Positions 26,199-34,272 of a DNA stretch of 64,000 nt are shown one piece after another; the stretch's first letter is position 1; the number at the start of each line of letters is the position of its first letter. The stretch is from the NCBI GenBank assembly GCA_963768695.1, contig CAVYJG010000015.1, forward strand, positions 310,001 to 374,000, in the 5' to 3' direction. The position numbers and the translations under genes were made by a program. The notes under the pieces are model-generated. The model saw only the letters and a program-made list of their open reading frames with translations, searched no databases and was not told the origin of the DNA. This DNA is from CAVROP01 sp963768695 (GTDB taxonomy: Bacteria; Acidobacteriota; Terriglobia; UBA7540).

Positions 26199-26726
26199 AT
26201 GCTGCGCGAGCTGGGAGAAGATCCGGGGCGCGATGGGTTGATTCGAACGCCCAGCCGCGTGGCCAAGTCGCTGCGTTTTCTGACCAGCGGCTACCACCAG
26301 GAGCTGGACAAGGTTTTGAACGGGGCGCTCTTTCCCGTGGCCTACGACGAGATGGTGATTGTGAAGGATATCGAAGTATTCAGTATGTGCGAGCATCATC
26401 TGCTGCCTTTCTTTGGAAGATGCCACGTGGCGTATATTCCCAACCAGAAGGTCATCGGCCTGAGCAAAATTCCGCGCGTGGTGGACGTGTTTGCCAAGCG
26501 CCTGCAGATCCAGGAGCGTCTGACCGTGCAGATTGCCGAAGCGCTCATGGAACGGATTAAACCGCAAGGCGTGGGTGTAATTATCGAGGCAAGACATCTC
26601 TGCATGATTATGCGCGGGGTTGAGAAGCAAAACTCAGTGGCCGTGACCTCGCACATGATGGGAGTTTTCAGGGATTGCGAATTGACGCGGTCGGAGTTTC
26701 TGCGATTGGTGCGTGAGCGAGGGTGA
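26199..26726 (+). CDS. folE: GTP cyclohydrolase I (type IA)
   Basis: Converts GTP to dihydroneopterin triphosphate, the first step of folate and biopterin synthesis. The zinc and active-site motifs are present: VFSMCEHHLLPFFG (Cys and His ligands), IGLSKIPRVVDVFAKRLQIQ and ARHLCMIMRGV (third ligand Cys). 175 residues from ATG 26199. The family start continues upstream in frame as NDPLESAIRS back to about 26169, but a TGA at 26163 closes the frame; the plausible original start ATG 26140 (MNDIE) is separated by apparent indels. The N-terminus may therefore be damaged, though the catalytic core is whole. It follows the two PTPS genes. Confidence 0.9.
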   Translation: MLRELGEDPGRDGLIRTPSRVAKSLRFLTSGYHQELDKVLNGALFPVAYDEMVIVKDIEVFSMCEHHLLPFFGRCHVAYIPNQKVIGLSKIPRVVDVFAKRLQIQERLTVQIAEALMERIKPQGVGVIIEARHLCMIMRGVEKQNSVAVTSHMMGVFRDCELTRSEFLRLVRERG

Positions 26727-26727
26727 C

Positions 26728-26787
26728 ATAGTTTATAATTTACTATTTATAATTTACAATTCATAATTCCCTATTCACTATTCACAC
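26728..26787. repeat. AT-rich heptamer-periodic spacer
   Basis: TTTATAATTTAC, TATTTATAATTTAC, AATTCATAATTCCC, TATTCAC and TATTCAC follow each other, a strongly AT-rich stretch in a GC-rich window. It may supply -10 boxes for the SDR gene, but the 7-base period is the more striking property. Confidence 0.5.
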
Positions 26788-26794
26788 GTCTATC

Positions 26795-27516
26795 ATGTCT
26801 AAACTTGACGGCAAAGTGGTCTTGGTGACCGGCGGCAGCCGAGGTATTGGCCTGGCGATCGCGCGGCGTCTCGGAAGCGAGGGCGCCAGGCTGGTGCTGG
26901 TGGCGCGCCATGAAGCGGCTTTACGCGAGGCCGGGGAGGAAGTTCCGGGCGGCGCGACGGTGATCAAGGCGGACATGACGCAACCCCGGCAAGTCGGGCG
27001 GCTGTTCCGGACGGTAGAGCGCCGCATGGGGCAGCTTGACATCCTGATCAACAATGCCGGCGTGTTCACTTTCAAACCCTTTGTGTCCACCTCGCTCGAC
27101 GAGTGGCGATGCAATATCGAGACGAATCTGACCGCCCTCTTTTTGTGCACCCAGGCCGCGTTGCCTCTGCTTCGCCGCAGCCGGGCGGCTCACCTGGTGA
27201 ACATCCTTTCGGTATCCAGCATACAGCCTACGCGAATTGCTCGGCCTATACGGCTTCCAAATTCGGCGCGCTCGGCCTGACGCGCGTGCTGCGTGAGGAG
27301 TTGCGGCCGTTGAAGATTCGCGTCACCGGGATCCTGCCGGGCTCGACGAATACTCGCCTCACGAACCAATTTGGATTCCCCGTCTGCCGCATCGACTTGA
27401 TCCAGCCGACGGACGTGGCGGAGGCGGTCTTCCACGCACTGACGCAGCCGCCCCGGACCTCGGTGGAAGAAATTCTGCTGATGCCGTCGCAAGGCAGCGT
27501 TGGGGAGAGTGAGTGA
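26795..27516 (+). pseudogene. Short-chain dehydrogenase/reductase, one-base frameshift
   Basis: A classical SDR of about 240 residues. The first frame (from ATG 26795) has the NAD(P) site VLVTGGSRGIGLAIARRLG, NNAGV and LVNILSVSSIQP; at about 27230 one base is missing after CAGCC and the protein continues in the next frame as YANCSAYTASKFGALGL (catalytic Tyr and Lys) and VTGILPGSTNTRL to 27516. Restoring one C gives a complete enzyme. Its place behind folE and two PTPS genes suggests a sepiapterin-reductase-like step, reducing the side chain of 6-pyruvoyl-tetrahydropterin; this is inference from context, since SDR sequence alone does not give the substrate. Confidence 0.78.
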
Positions 27517-27566
27517 AGGCAGAAAGCAGAAGGCAGAAAGCAGAAAGCAGAAAGCAGAAAGCAGCA
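27516..27566. repeat. Seven-base tandem repeat (AAGCAGA)
   Basis: About seven consecutive AAGCAGA/AGGCAGA units beginning at the SDR stop codon. The complementary TTCTGCT/TTCTGCC units occur at 27655-27750 after about 100 bases, so the two could pair. Confidence 0.7.
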
Positions 27567-27654
27567 CACTCCTGCCGGACGGCTCTCGGGTATACAGAAT
27601 GCGCGCTAATTCCCCTCCTTGATAAAGAGGGGTTAGGGGGTGGTTGACGCTGGC

Positions 27655-27750
27655 CGCCTACCGCTGGCTGACTGCCTCCTGACTTCTGACTTCTGCTTTC
27701 TGCCTTTCGCTAGTCCCGTCACCTAGTCACCCGCCACTAGTCCTTAGGCG
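27655..27750. repeat. Heptamer-periodic spacer before rpsO
   Basis: Units of seven such as TTCTGAC, TTCTGAC, TTCTGCT, TTCTGCC and later TAGTCCC, TAGTCAC, TAGTCCT run up to the rpsO promoter. The pattern is a short-tandem-repeat family seen in several spacers of this window. Confidence 0.55.
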
Positions 27751-27763
27751 GTTCGATTTTCCT

Positions 27764-27793
27764 TTGCCAAGCGCCGGAGCTTCGTGATATTGT
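27764..27793 (+). promoter_or_regulatory. Candidate rpsO promoter
   Basis: TTGCCA (27764-27769), an 18-base spacer and TATTGT (27788-27793) lie about 45 bases before the rpsO ribosome site. Confidence 0.5.
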
Positions 27794-27836
27794 ATAGCGG
27801 TCGAAAAGTAGAGATAAAAAGCGAGGAGAGAGGCGG

Positions 27837-28106
27837 ATGCCGTTAACGAGCGAATCCAAGACCAGCTTGATTGAGCACTACCGAGTTCACGGGAAGGACA
27901 CGGGTTCGCCGGAAGTGCAAGTAGCCCTACTGAGCGAGCGGATCAACTACCTGAATCAGCATTTCAGCGTTCATCGCAAGGACCACGCCTCGCGTCGTGG
28001 TTTGCTCATGATGGTGGGCAAGAGAAGGCGCCTCTTGGAGTACCTCAAACGCCTGGATGCAGAGCGTTATAAGCGGGTCATCGAGAGGTTGGGCATCCGC
28101 AAGTAG
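27837..28106 (+). CDS. rpsO: 30S ribosomal protein S15
   Basis: 89 residues, the standard length. Binds 16S rRNA in the central domain of the small subunit early in assembly. Recognised by SLIEHYRVHGKDTGSPEVQV, RINYLNQHFSVHRKDHASRR and GLLMMVGKRRRLLEYLKRLD. A strong ribosome site GAGGAGAGAGGCGG precedes the ATG. It is followed by pnp, the arrangement conserved widely in bacteria, with a terminator-like hairpin between the two. Confidence 0.98.
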   Translation: MPLTSESKTSLIEHYRVHGKDTGSPEVQVALLSERINYLNQHFSVHRKDHASRRGLLMMVGKRRRLLEYLKRLDAERYKRVIERLGIRK

Positions 28107-28159
28107 CCGGGATTGAGCAGACAGATCGGGAATTCCCTAATCTACAACTTTTCAACGCC

Positions 28160-28197
28160 AAGCGACCCCCCGCGCTGCGGGTGTAGGTCGCTTTTTT
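28160..28197 (+). terminator. Rho-independent terminator after rpsO
   Basis: AAGCGACC (28160-28167) pairs with GGTCGCTT (28186-28193), followed by a run of six T including the stem end. The loop holds a second stem, CCCGC (28169-28173) with GCGGG (28177-28181). Partial read-through would set the rpsO to pnp ratio. Confidence 0.85.
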
Positions 28198-28219
28198 GTT
28201 TTCAGCGGAGGATATTGAG

Positions 28220-30358
28220 ATGCAAAAAGTAGAAATAACTCTGGGTGCGAATACCCTGAGTATCGAGAGCGGCAAAGTGGCCAAACAGGCCAACGGTTCC
28301 GCCCTGGTCCGTTACGGCGACACGGTGGTTTTAGCCACGGCGTGTACCACGAAGCCGCGCGAGGGAATCGATTTTTTCCCTTTAACGGTTGACTACCGGG
28401 AATATAACTATGCCGCGGGAAAGATTCCCGGCGGCTTCTTCAAGCGTGAAGGAAGACCCACAGAAAAGGAGATCCTTACCAGCCGTTTGATTGACCGGCC
28501 GGTCCGGCCGCTTTTCCCGGAGGGCTTCAACGACGAAACGCAAGTGATTGCCATGGTGTTGTCGGCGGATTCGGATAACAACCCTGACGTGATCGGAATG
28601 GTGGCCGGAACGGCCGCCCTTTACCTTTCGGATATTCCGTTTTATACGCCCGTGGGAGCGGTGCGGGTAGGTCTGGTGGAGGGCAGGCTGGTAACCAATC
28701 CCACCTATACGGAGACCAAGGCCAGCTTGCTCAATCTGATTGTGGCGGGGACGGAAGACGCCATCGTGATGGTGGAAGCGGGAGCCAAGGAAGTCTCGGA
28801 AGAGTCCATCCTGGAAGCGCTCCAGTACGGTCACGCCGAGATTCGCAAGATCGTGGCCCTTCAAAAGGAGCTTTTCGAGAAGTTGGGCATCAAGAAGCGC
28901 GAGTTTGTTGCGCCCGTTTTCGACGAGGCGCTGTACCAGGAAGTGAAGGGCAAGGTGGAGGCCGAACTCCACGACGCCATGGACACGTCTAAATATGCCA
29001 AGCAGGACAGCCAGCGTCGCATCGTGGAAGTCCGTGAGAAACTGCTCGAAGCCTACCCGGAGGATGACGAAGAGAAGCGCCGGCTGGCCAAACAGTATTT
29101 CGGGCGCTTGGAAGAACACCTCTTTCGCGACGACGTGGTGGAGAGGCGCCAGCGGCCTGACCACCGCGCTTTCGACCAGGTGCGCGAAATCTCGAGCGAA
29201 GTCAGCATTCTGCCGCGCACTCATGGGTCCGCCCTGTTTACTCGAGGCGAGACGCAGGCGCTGGTGACCGCGACCTTAGGGACCGCCGAGGATATGCAAA
29301 GGCTCGACGTACTCGAGGGAGAGGCCTTCAAGCGTTTCATGCTTCACTACAACTTCCCGCCTTTCAGCGTGGGAGAAGTGGCGTTTCTGCGCGGTCCGGG
29401 CAGACGGGAGATCGGGCACGGAGCGCTGGCGGAGCGCGCCCTGATTTCCATCGTTCCGGAGGAGACGGAATTCCCCTACACCATTCGAGTGGTTTCGGAC
29501 ATCCTCGAATCCAACGGGTCATCCTCAATGGCCACCGTCTGCGGCGGCACACTTGCCCTGATGGACGCGGGCGTGCCCATCAAGGCGCCCGTGGCGGGAA
29601 TTGCCATGGGACTGGTGAAAGAAGGCGAGAAATACGCCATCCTCACCGACATCGCCGGCAGTGAGGACCACTACGGCGATATGGACTTCAAGGTTGCGGG
29701 AAGCAAAGACGGCATCACCGCACTGCAGATGGACATCAAGATCACCGGCATCAACACCTCAATTATGGCCGAAGCGCTGGCGCAGGCCAAGACGGCGCGC
29801 CTGCACGTGCTGGGAAAAATGCTGGATACGCTTACCGAGTCTCGCAAGGAGATCTCGCTGTTTGCGCCCCGCATTTACACTCTGCACATCAACCGGCAGA
29901 AGATCGGCGAACTGATCGGGCCGGGAGGCAAAGTGATTCGCGGCATCATCGAGGAGACCGGCGTTAAGATCGATGTGGAGGACGACGGCAAAGTCAATGT
30001 CGCCGCCACCGACGAAGCGGCGGCACGCAAGGCCCTGAAGATGATCAAGGACCTGGTGGCCGAGGCGGAGATGGGCAAGACCTATCTTGGCAAGGTGGTC
30101 CGGCTGGCGGACTTTGGCGCCTTCGTGGAGATTTTCCCCGGTACGGACGGTTTGCTGCATATCAGCGAAGTGGCTGAGCACCGCATTCGGGACATTCGCG
30201 AAGAGCTCAAGGAAGGTGACCAGTTGCTGGTCAAAGTGATCGCCATCGAGGGCAATAAGATACGGTTGAGCCGCAAGGCGGTGCTGCGCGACCAAAGAGC
30301 CAAGGGCGGCGCCAAGCCAGAACCGCACGCGCACCAAGAGCATCAGGAAAAGACTTAA
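28220..30358 (+). CDS. pnp: Polyribonucleotide nucleotidyltransferase (PNPase)
   Basis: A 712-residue phosphorolytic 3'-5' exoribonuclease, core of the RNA degradosome. Two RNase PH domains (about 1-220 and 310-540; second one with RTHGSALFTRGETQAL and GDMDFKVAGSKDGITALQMD, the catalytic Asp region), a KH domain (IGELIGPGGKVIRGIIEETG, about 555-610) and an S1 domain (GKTYLGKVVRLADFGAFVEI, about 620-690) are in the usual order. ATG 28220 is chosen over the in-frame start at 28196 because GGAGG lies 8 bases upstream. Normal length and intact. Confidence 0.98.
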   Translation: MQKVEITLGANTLSIESGKVAKQANGSALVRYGDTVVLATACTTKPREGIDFFPLTVDYREYNYAAGKIPGGFFKREGRPTEKEILTSRLIDRPVRPLFPEGFNDETQVIAMVLSADSDNNPDVIGMVAGTAALYLSDIPFYTPVGAVRVGLVEGRLVTNPTYTETKASLLNLIVAGTEDAIVMVEAGAKEVSEESILEALQYGHAEIRKIVALQKELFEKLGIKKREFVAPVFDEALYQEVKGKVEAELHDAMDTSKYAKQDSQRRIVEVREKLLEAYPEDDEEKRRLAKQYFGRLEEHLFRDDVVERRQRPDHRAFDQVREISSEVSILPRTHGSALFTRGETQALVTATLGTAEDMQRLDVLEGEAFKRFMLHYNFPPFSVGEVAFLRGPGRREIGHGALAERALISIVPEETEFPYTIRVVSDILESNGSSSMATVCGGTLALMDAGVPIKAPVAGIAMGLVKEGEKYAILTDIAGSEDHYGDMDFKVAGSKDGITALQMDIKITGINTSIMAEALAQAKTARLHVLGKMLDTLTESRKEISLFAPRIYTLHINRQKIGELIGPGGKVIRGIIEETGVKIDVEDDGKVNVAATDEAAARKALKMIKDLVAEAEMGKTYLGKVVRLADFGAFVEIFPGTDGLLHISEVAEHRIRDIREELKEGDQLLVKVIAIEGNKIRLSRKAVLRDQRAKGGAKPEPHAHQEHQEKT

Positions 30359-30365
30359 GGCAGTT

Positions 30366-30494
30366 CCCGGTAGTCAGTTGTCAGTTGTTGGCGGGCGCCT
30401 TCGTGTACGCCGTACGCGGCCGTGGGCGGTGGCGCCCTTGTTCTGATCCCTTACTCGTGAATCCCGAAACCCGAATCCTGACTCTTGAATCCTA
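30366..30494. repeat. Heptamer-periodic spacer between pnp and ppk2
   Basis: TAGTCAG TTGTCAG TTGTTGG near 30372-30392, and CGAATCC/GAATCCT units near 30460-30494, show a period close to seven. No gene is seen here. Confidence 0.45.
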
Positions 30495-30506
30495 ACAGGT
30501 GAAAAT

Positions 30507-31220
30507 ATGGGGTACCTCGACAAGCTCGATCTCGACAAGAAGCTCGACTCGAAGCAGGAGTACGAAGAGTTGCTGGAAGAGTACCAATTCAGACTCTTGA
30601 AGCTGCAACGGAAGATCATCGAGAAAGGAATTTCCGTCTGCATCGGATACGAGGGAGAAGATGCGGCGGGAAAGGGCGGCAACATTAAGCGGTTGACGGA
30701 AACCCTCGACCCGCGGGGACTCGAAGTTCACCCGATCGCCGCGCCCACTGCCGAGGAACTATCCCACCATTGGCTCTGGCGCTTCTGGACGCGGCTCCCG
30801 GCGCGCGGCCGCATCAGCATTTTCGACCGCACGTGGTACGGCCGCGTGCTGGTGGAGCGCGTAGAGAAATTTGCCCGGAAAGAGGAATGGCAACGCGCTT
30901 ACAGGGAGATCAACGAGTTCGAGCGAACGCTCTCGGACGACGGCATGGTGCTGGTGAAGTTCTGGATTCACATCTCCAAGAAAGAACAACTGGACCGCTT
31001 CAAGAAGCGCGAAGGCGATCCCTGGAAGAGATGGAAATTGACCGAAGAGGATTGGCGCAACCGCAAGAAGTGGGACCAGTATATCGCAGCGCTGGAAGAT
31101 ATGTTCGCGAAGACGGATACCGACTACGCGCCATGGACCATCATCGAGGGCAACTGGAAATGGTGGGCGCGAATCAAGGCGCTGAAGACCGTTGTGAACC
31201 GAATCGAAGCGCGGTTGTGA
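30507..31220 (+). CDS. ppk2: Polyphosphate kinase 2 family protein
   Basis: A 237-residue PPK2 that moves phosphate between polyphosphate and nucleotides. Walker A is GYEGEDAAGKGGNIKRL, Walker B is ISIFDRTWYGRVLVERVE, and the lid region has REGDPWKRWKLTEEDW. The single-domain length and the EDAAGKGG loop fit PPK2 class I or III; which nucleotide it uses cannot be decided by eye. AGGTGA lies just before the ATG. Follows pnp by 150 bases; both deal with phosphorolysis or phosphate, but there is no sign of a shared transcript. Confidence 0.92.
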   Translation: MGYLDKLDLDKKLDSKQEYEELLEEYQFRLLKLQRKIIEKGISVCIGYEGEDAAGKGGNIKRLTETLDPRGLEVHPIAAPTAEELSHHWLWRFWTRLPARGRISIFDRTWYGRVLVERVEKFARKEEWQRAYREINEFERTLSDDGMVLVKFWIHISKKEQLDRFKKREGDPWKRWKLTEEDWRNRKKWDQYIAALEDMFAKTDTDYAPWTIIEGNWKWWARIKALKTVVNRIEARL

Positions 31221-31224
31221 TGAC

Positions 31225-31298
31225 GTAGCGCTGACCTTCAGGTCAGCATCGTGCCGGCCTGAAGGTCAGCCGCGTGCCGACCTGAAGGTCGGCGCTAC
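31225..31298. repeat. Triple GACCTGAAGGTC palindrome element
   Basis: Three copies of an ACCTTCAGGT or CCTGAAGG core occur in 70 bases, bounded by GTAGCGC (31225-31231) and GCGCTAC (31292-31298). Each core is itself palindromic (CTGACCTTCAGGTCAG, CCGACCTGAAGGTCGG). Lies between ppk2 and kdsD. Confidence 0.7.
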
Positions 31299-31315
31299 GA
31301 AGAGCGTGGATTGCA

Positions 31316-32275
31316 ATGAGTCTGGAAACGGCGCGCAGGGTTTTGGAAATTGAGGCGAAGGCCTTGAGCGAACTGGTGGAACGCCTCGACGAGAATTTTG
31401 TGCGGGCCGTGGAGGTTCTCTATTCCTGCCGCGGGAGGGTCGTGGTCGCTGGTTTGGGGAAGTCCGGCCTGATCGGCCAGAAAATTTCCGCCACCCTTTC
31501 GAGCACCGGCACGCCCTCGTTTTTCCTTCATCCTTCGGAAGCCTTGCACGGCGACCTGGGACGGCTTGTGCGCCACGATGTTTTGGTGGCGCTCTCCTAC
31601 AGCGGCGAAACCGCGGAACTGCTTCAGTTGCTGGATACCGTCAAACGTCTGGCCATCCCGCTCATCTCCCTCACGGGCAATCTGAACTCCACCTTGGCGC
31701 TGGCCAGTGACGCAGTGCTCGATGTGGGAATTCGGCAGGAGGCCTGCCCGCTCGGCCTTGCTCCCACGGCGTCGACCACGGCCATGTTGGCTATGGGCGA
31801 TGCCCTGGCCATGGCCCTGCTCGAGAAGCGCGGCTTCGCCGAAGCGGACTATGCTGCGCTCCATCCGGGCGGGGAGCTGGGCTTCAAGTTGCGGCGCGTC
31901 GAAGGCGTCATGCACAGCGGGGATCAGATTCCGCGCGTCGGCCCGCTCACGCCCATGCCGGATGTGATCTATGAAATGAGCAGGAAGGGCTTAGGGCTCG
32001 CTACGGTGACCGGCGAATCGAACCATCTGCTGGGAATCGTCTCCGACGGCGACCTGCGCCGGTTGTTCGGGCGGGAAGGTAATCGCGCCCTGGACCTGAA
32101 AGCGGCCGACGCCATGACGCGAAATCCTGCGACTATCGGCAGGCAGGAGTTGGCCACCAAAGCCCTCAATCTCATGGAGGCCCGCAAAATCACGTCGCTG
32201 CTGGTTGTGGACCAAGAGGGCAATCTGGAGGGCGTCGTTCACATCCACGACCTGTGGACCACACAAATGTTTTAA
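31316..32275 (+). CDS. kdsD: D-arabinose 5-phosphate isomerase (KpsF/GutQ family)
   Basis: A 319-residue enzyme converting ribulose 5-phosphate to arabinose 5-phosphate, the first step of Kdo synthesis for lipopolysaccharide. An SIS domain (VVVAGLGKSGLIGQKISATL, GDLGRLVRHDVLVALSYSGE, APTASTTAMLAMGDALA, HPGGELG) is followed by two CBS domains (about 205-319, ending VVHIHDLWTTQ). Length matches E. coli KdsD. It is 15 bases ahead of kdsC, so they form an operon; this shows the organism makes Kdo and has an LPS-type outer membrane. Confidence 0.95.
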   Translation: MSLETARRVLEIEAKALSELVERLDENFVRAVEVLYSCRGRVVVAGLGKSGLIGQKISATLSSTGTPSFFLHPSEALHGDLGRLVRHDVLVALSYSGETAELLQLLDTVKRLAIPLISLTGNLNSTLALASDAVLDVGIRQEACPLGLAPTASTTAMLAMGDALAMALLEKRGFAEADYAALHPGGELGFKLRRVEGVMHSGDQIPRVGPLTPMPDVIYEMSRKGLGLATVTGESNHLLGIVSDGDLRRLFGREGNRALDLKAADAMTRNPATIGRQELATKALNLMEARKITSLLVVDQEGNLEGVVHIHDLWTTQMF

Positions 32276-32290
32276 TAATTAAGGACCAAC

Positions 32291-32839
32291 ATGCCTTTGA
32301 CCACTAAACAGCTCTACGCGCGGGCGCGCAAAATCAAACTTCTACTCATGGACGTGGACGGCGTTCTGACCGACGGGCGTTTCTTTTTCCTACCGGGCGC
32401 GGGCGGCAGGCTCGTCGAAACTAAAGGATTTCATTCGCGCGACGGGCTGGGATTTCGCATTTGGCATCGGGCGGGGCTCAAGACGGGCTTCATTACGGGC
32501 CGGCAATCACCTGTCATCGAGTACCGGGCCAAGGAACTGGGGATTCACTACCTGAAGCAGAATGCGCGGGAAAAGCTCGAGCCCTATCAGGAAGTCCTCC
32601 GCGAGGCGCGCCTGAAAGATGAGGAAGTCTGCTACATGGGCGACGATATCGTGGACCTGCCATTGTTGATCCGTGTGGGGCTGGCCGTGGGTGTGGCCGA
32701 TAGCCACAAGGTTCTGCCCCGCTACGTTCACTATCTCACCAAACATCCCGGCGGCTACGGCGCCGTCCGCGAGACCATTGAGATGATTCTCACCGCGCAA
32801 GGCAAGTGGGAAGCGGCGCTTGAACACTACCTACGTTAA
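32291..32839 (+). CDS. kdsC: Kdo-8-phosphate phosphatase
   Basis: A 182-residue HAD-type phosphatase without a cap, which removes phosphate from 3-deoxy-D-manno-octulosonate 8-phosphate. HAD motif I is LLLMDVDGVLTDGR, motif II is GFITGRQSP, and motifs III/IV are in CYMGDDIVDLPLLIRVGLAV, then HYLTKHPGGYGAVRE. Length and motifs are those of the family, a homotetramer in known cases. Forms an operon with kdsD. kdsA and kdsB are not in the window. Confidence 0.95.
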   Translation: MPLTTKQLYARARKIKLLLMDVDGVLTDGRFFFLPGAGGRLVETKGFHSRDGLGFRIWHRAGLKTGFITGRQSPVIEYRAKELGIHYLKQNAREKLEPYQEVLREARLKDEEVCYMGDDIVDLPLLIRVGLAVGVADSHKVLPRYVHYLTKHPGGYGAVRETIEMILTAQGKWEAALEHYLR

Positions 32840-32858
32840 CGATTGGGGGTTCGAAGCG

Positions 32859-32885
32859 CAGCGCCAAGCCACCGGCTTGGCGCTG
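32859..32885. terminator. Hairpin between convergent kdsC and TPR gene
   Basis: CAGCGCCAAGCC (32859-32870) pairs perfectly with GGCTTGGCGCTG (32874-32885) over 12 bases with a 3-base loop. No T-run follows, so its terminator strength is uncertain. Confidence 0.5.
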
Positions 32886-32910
32886 GCTCCTTCGGCAGAA
32901 GAATTGTGCC

Positions 32911-34272
32911 CTACGCCGCAGGCTTCTTTGCAGTGCGGTGGTGAGCTGGTGCGGCCTTCTCTTTGGCCGGCGGTTTATCCGGCAGCGGATTGGGGTCCGT
33001 GACTTCGCCCACGACAGTCACTATCACATTGGGCGTGGCGGTGTAAGAATCCATAGTTCCCTTGAACCGGATCAGGTCGCCCGGCTGAAGGTTCTTAACG
33101 TCGGCCTGCTTCGAATCCTTCAACTCAATATCGTAGACGCCCGGCGTAGCCTTGGACTGGTCAAGGATGTCGATCCGCACCATATAAGTGCCCGGATCGG
33201 TTCCTTTTTCCACGCTATCCACGCTGCCGCCATACTCCAGGGGCTGTCCTTTCAGCGCGTCCCACTGTTTTTGCGCGGTCTCTCCCCCGAATTTCAGAGG
33301 ATAGGTCATGTCGTTGAACTGGTCGATCAAGGGGTTTCCAGTCTTCTTCGGCGCTTCCATGGCGGCTACTTTGAACCCGGTGGGCGGGTTCGGGGAAGTC
33401 CCGGCTTGAGTCTCGATGTCTTTCAACCCGTCTTCGTTACCGTGGTAGCCGACATACGTCTTCTTGAGGTAGGTCTCAAACTCGGTGGCATTCGTATCTT
33501 TCGCTGCCTGCGCCAAGGCGACGGCGCGAGCAAGGTACCAGATCCCATTATCGTAATCGTGAGGATTCCCATACAGGTACGCCAGCCCCATGCGGTAGAA
33601 AACGTATTCGTCGCTGGGGTTATCTTCCGCGGCGGCCTTATCGGCGGTGATGGCGCCGGGGTAATCTTTGCGTTGCAGGTCCACAAACCCGATGGTCCCG
33701 TTGAAAACATCCCGCAAGGCTTTAACCGCCTGGTTAAACTGGTCTTCGGGAACATTGGCGGGCTTTTGGAGCTTCTGCACTACCTCGAGTCCATGTTTCG
33801 CCTCGGTCTCTGCCTCACTCAGCTTTGCGTCATGATCAGGCGCATCGCCCTTGTACATAAAAGGAAATACGAAGGTCAGGAACCTTAAGGCGTCGGGATT
33901 ATCAGGGTTGGCTCCCAAGACCTTGTGGGCCGCTTCGATCGCCTTGTCCGGCTGGTTCTGCTGCTGGTAAGTCTGCATCTCCACGAAGAAGGCGCCTTCC
34001 TTGAAATCCGAGTTGGCATATTTCGTGAGGAAAGCCTCGGCCAATTGGATCTTCTTGCTGGGATCCTTTTCGTTCGCCATGGCCATGTACGCGTCGTATT
34101 CGTCCCTGCTCTTCCAACTCGGGGCCTTTGCTGCTTGCGGAGGTGCGTTTAATTGCCGAGCAAATATTCGCCCCTCGACGTTCTGCACTCGGACCGCTGC
34201 TTGCGCCAAAGATGCCGACACCAGAAGGCTGGCGAGCAGGGTAAAGCTCCAAAACGCGGTTATTTTCCTCAT
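32911..34272 (-). CDS. Exported TPR-type protein
   Basis: A 453-residue protein with a signal peptide (ITAFWSFTLLASLLVSASLA, cleaved after QAA) and helical repeats resembling TPRs, such as QPDKAIEAAHKVLGANPDNP and YVFYRMGLAYLYGN...DNGIWYLARA. Toward the C-terminus there is a beta segment (GGSVDSVEKGTDPGTYMVRI, GDLIRFKGTMDSYTATPNV) that could be an OB-like fold, then a basic tail AHHRTAKKPAA. Expected in the periplasm. I do not recognise a precise family; protein-protein scaffolding is a guess. Confidence 0.65.
   Translation of the reverse strand: MRKITAFWSFTLLASLLVSASLAQAAVRVQNVEGRIFARQLNAPPQAAKAPSWKSRDEYDAYMAMANEKDPSKKIQLAEAFLTKYANSDFKEGAFFVEMQTYQQQNQPDKAIEAAHKVLGANPDNPDALRFLTFVFPFMYKGDAPDHDAKLSEAETEAKHGLEVVQKLQKPANVPEDQFNQAVKALRDVFNGTIGFVDLQRKDYPGAITADKAAAEDNPSDEYVFYRMGLAYLYGNPHDYDNGIWYLARAVALAQAAKDTNATEFETYLKKTYVGYHGNEDGLKDIETQAGTSPNPPTGFKVAAMEAPKKTGNPLIDQFNDMTYPLKFGGETAQKQWDALKGQPLEYGGSVDSVEKGTDPGTYMVRIDILDQSKATPGVYDIELKDSKQADVKNLQPGDLIRFKGTMDSYTATPNVIVTVVGEVTDPNPLPDKPPAKEKAAPAHHRTAKKPAA

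Noticed and set aside
27516..27566. Heptamer run considered as a coding tail of the SDR gene
   Set aside because: The SDR frame stops at 27516, and the run contains no sensible protein.
10571..31298. Repeated palindromic spacers considered as a CRISPR array
   Set aside because: Units are few, irregularly spaced and palindromic, with no constant repeat-spacer pattern and no cas genes.
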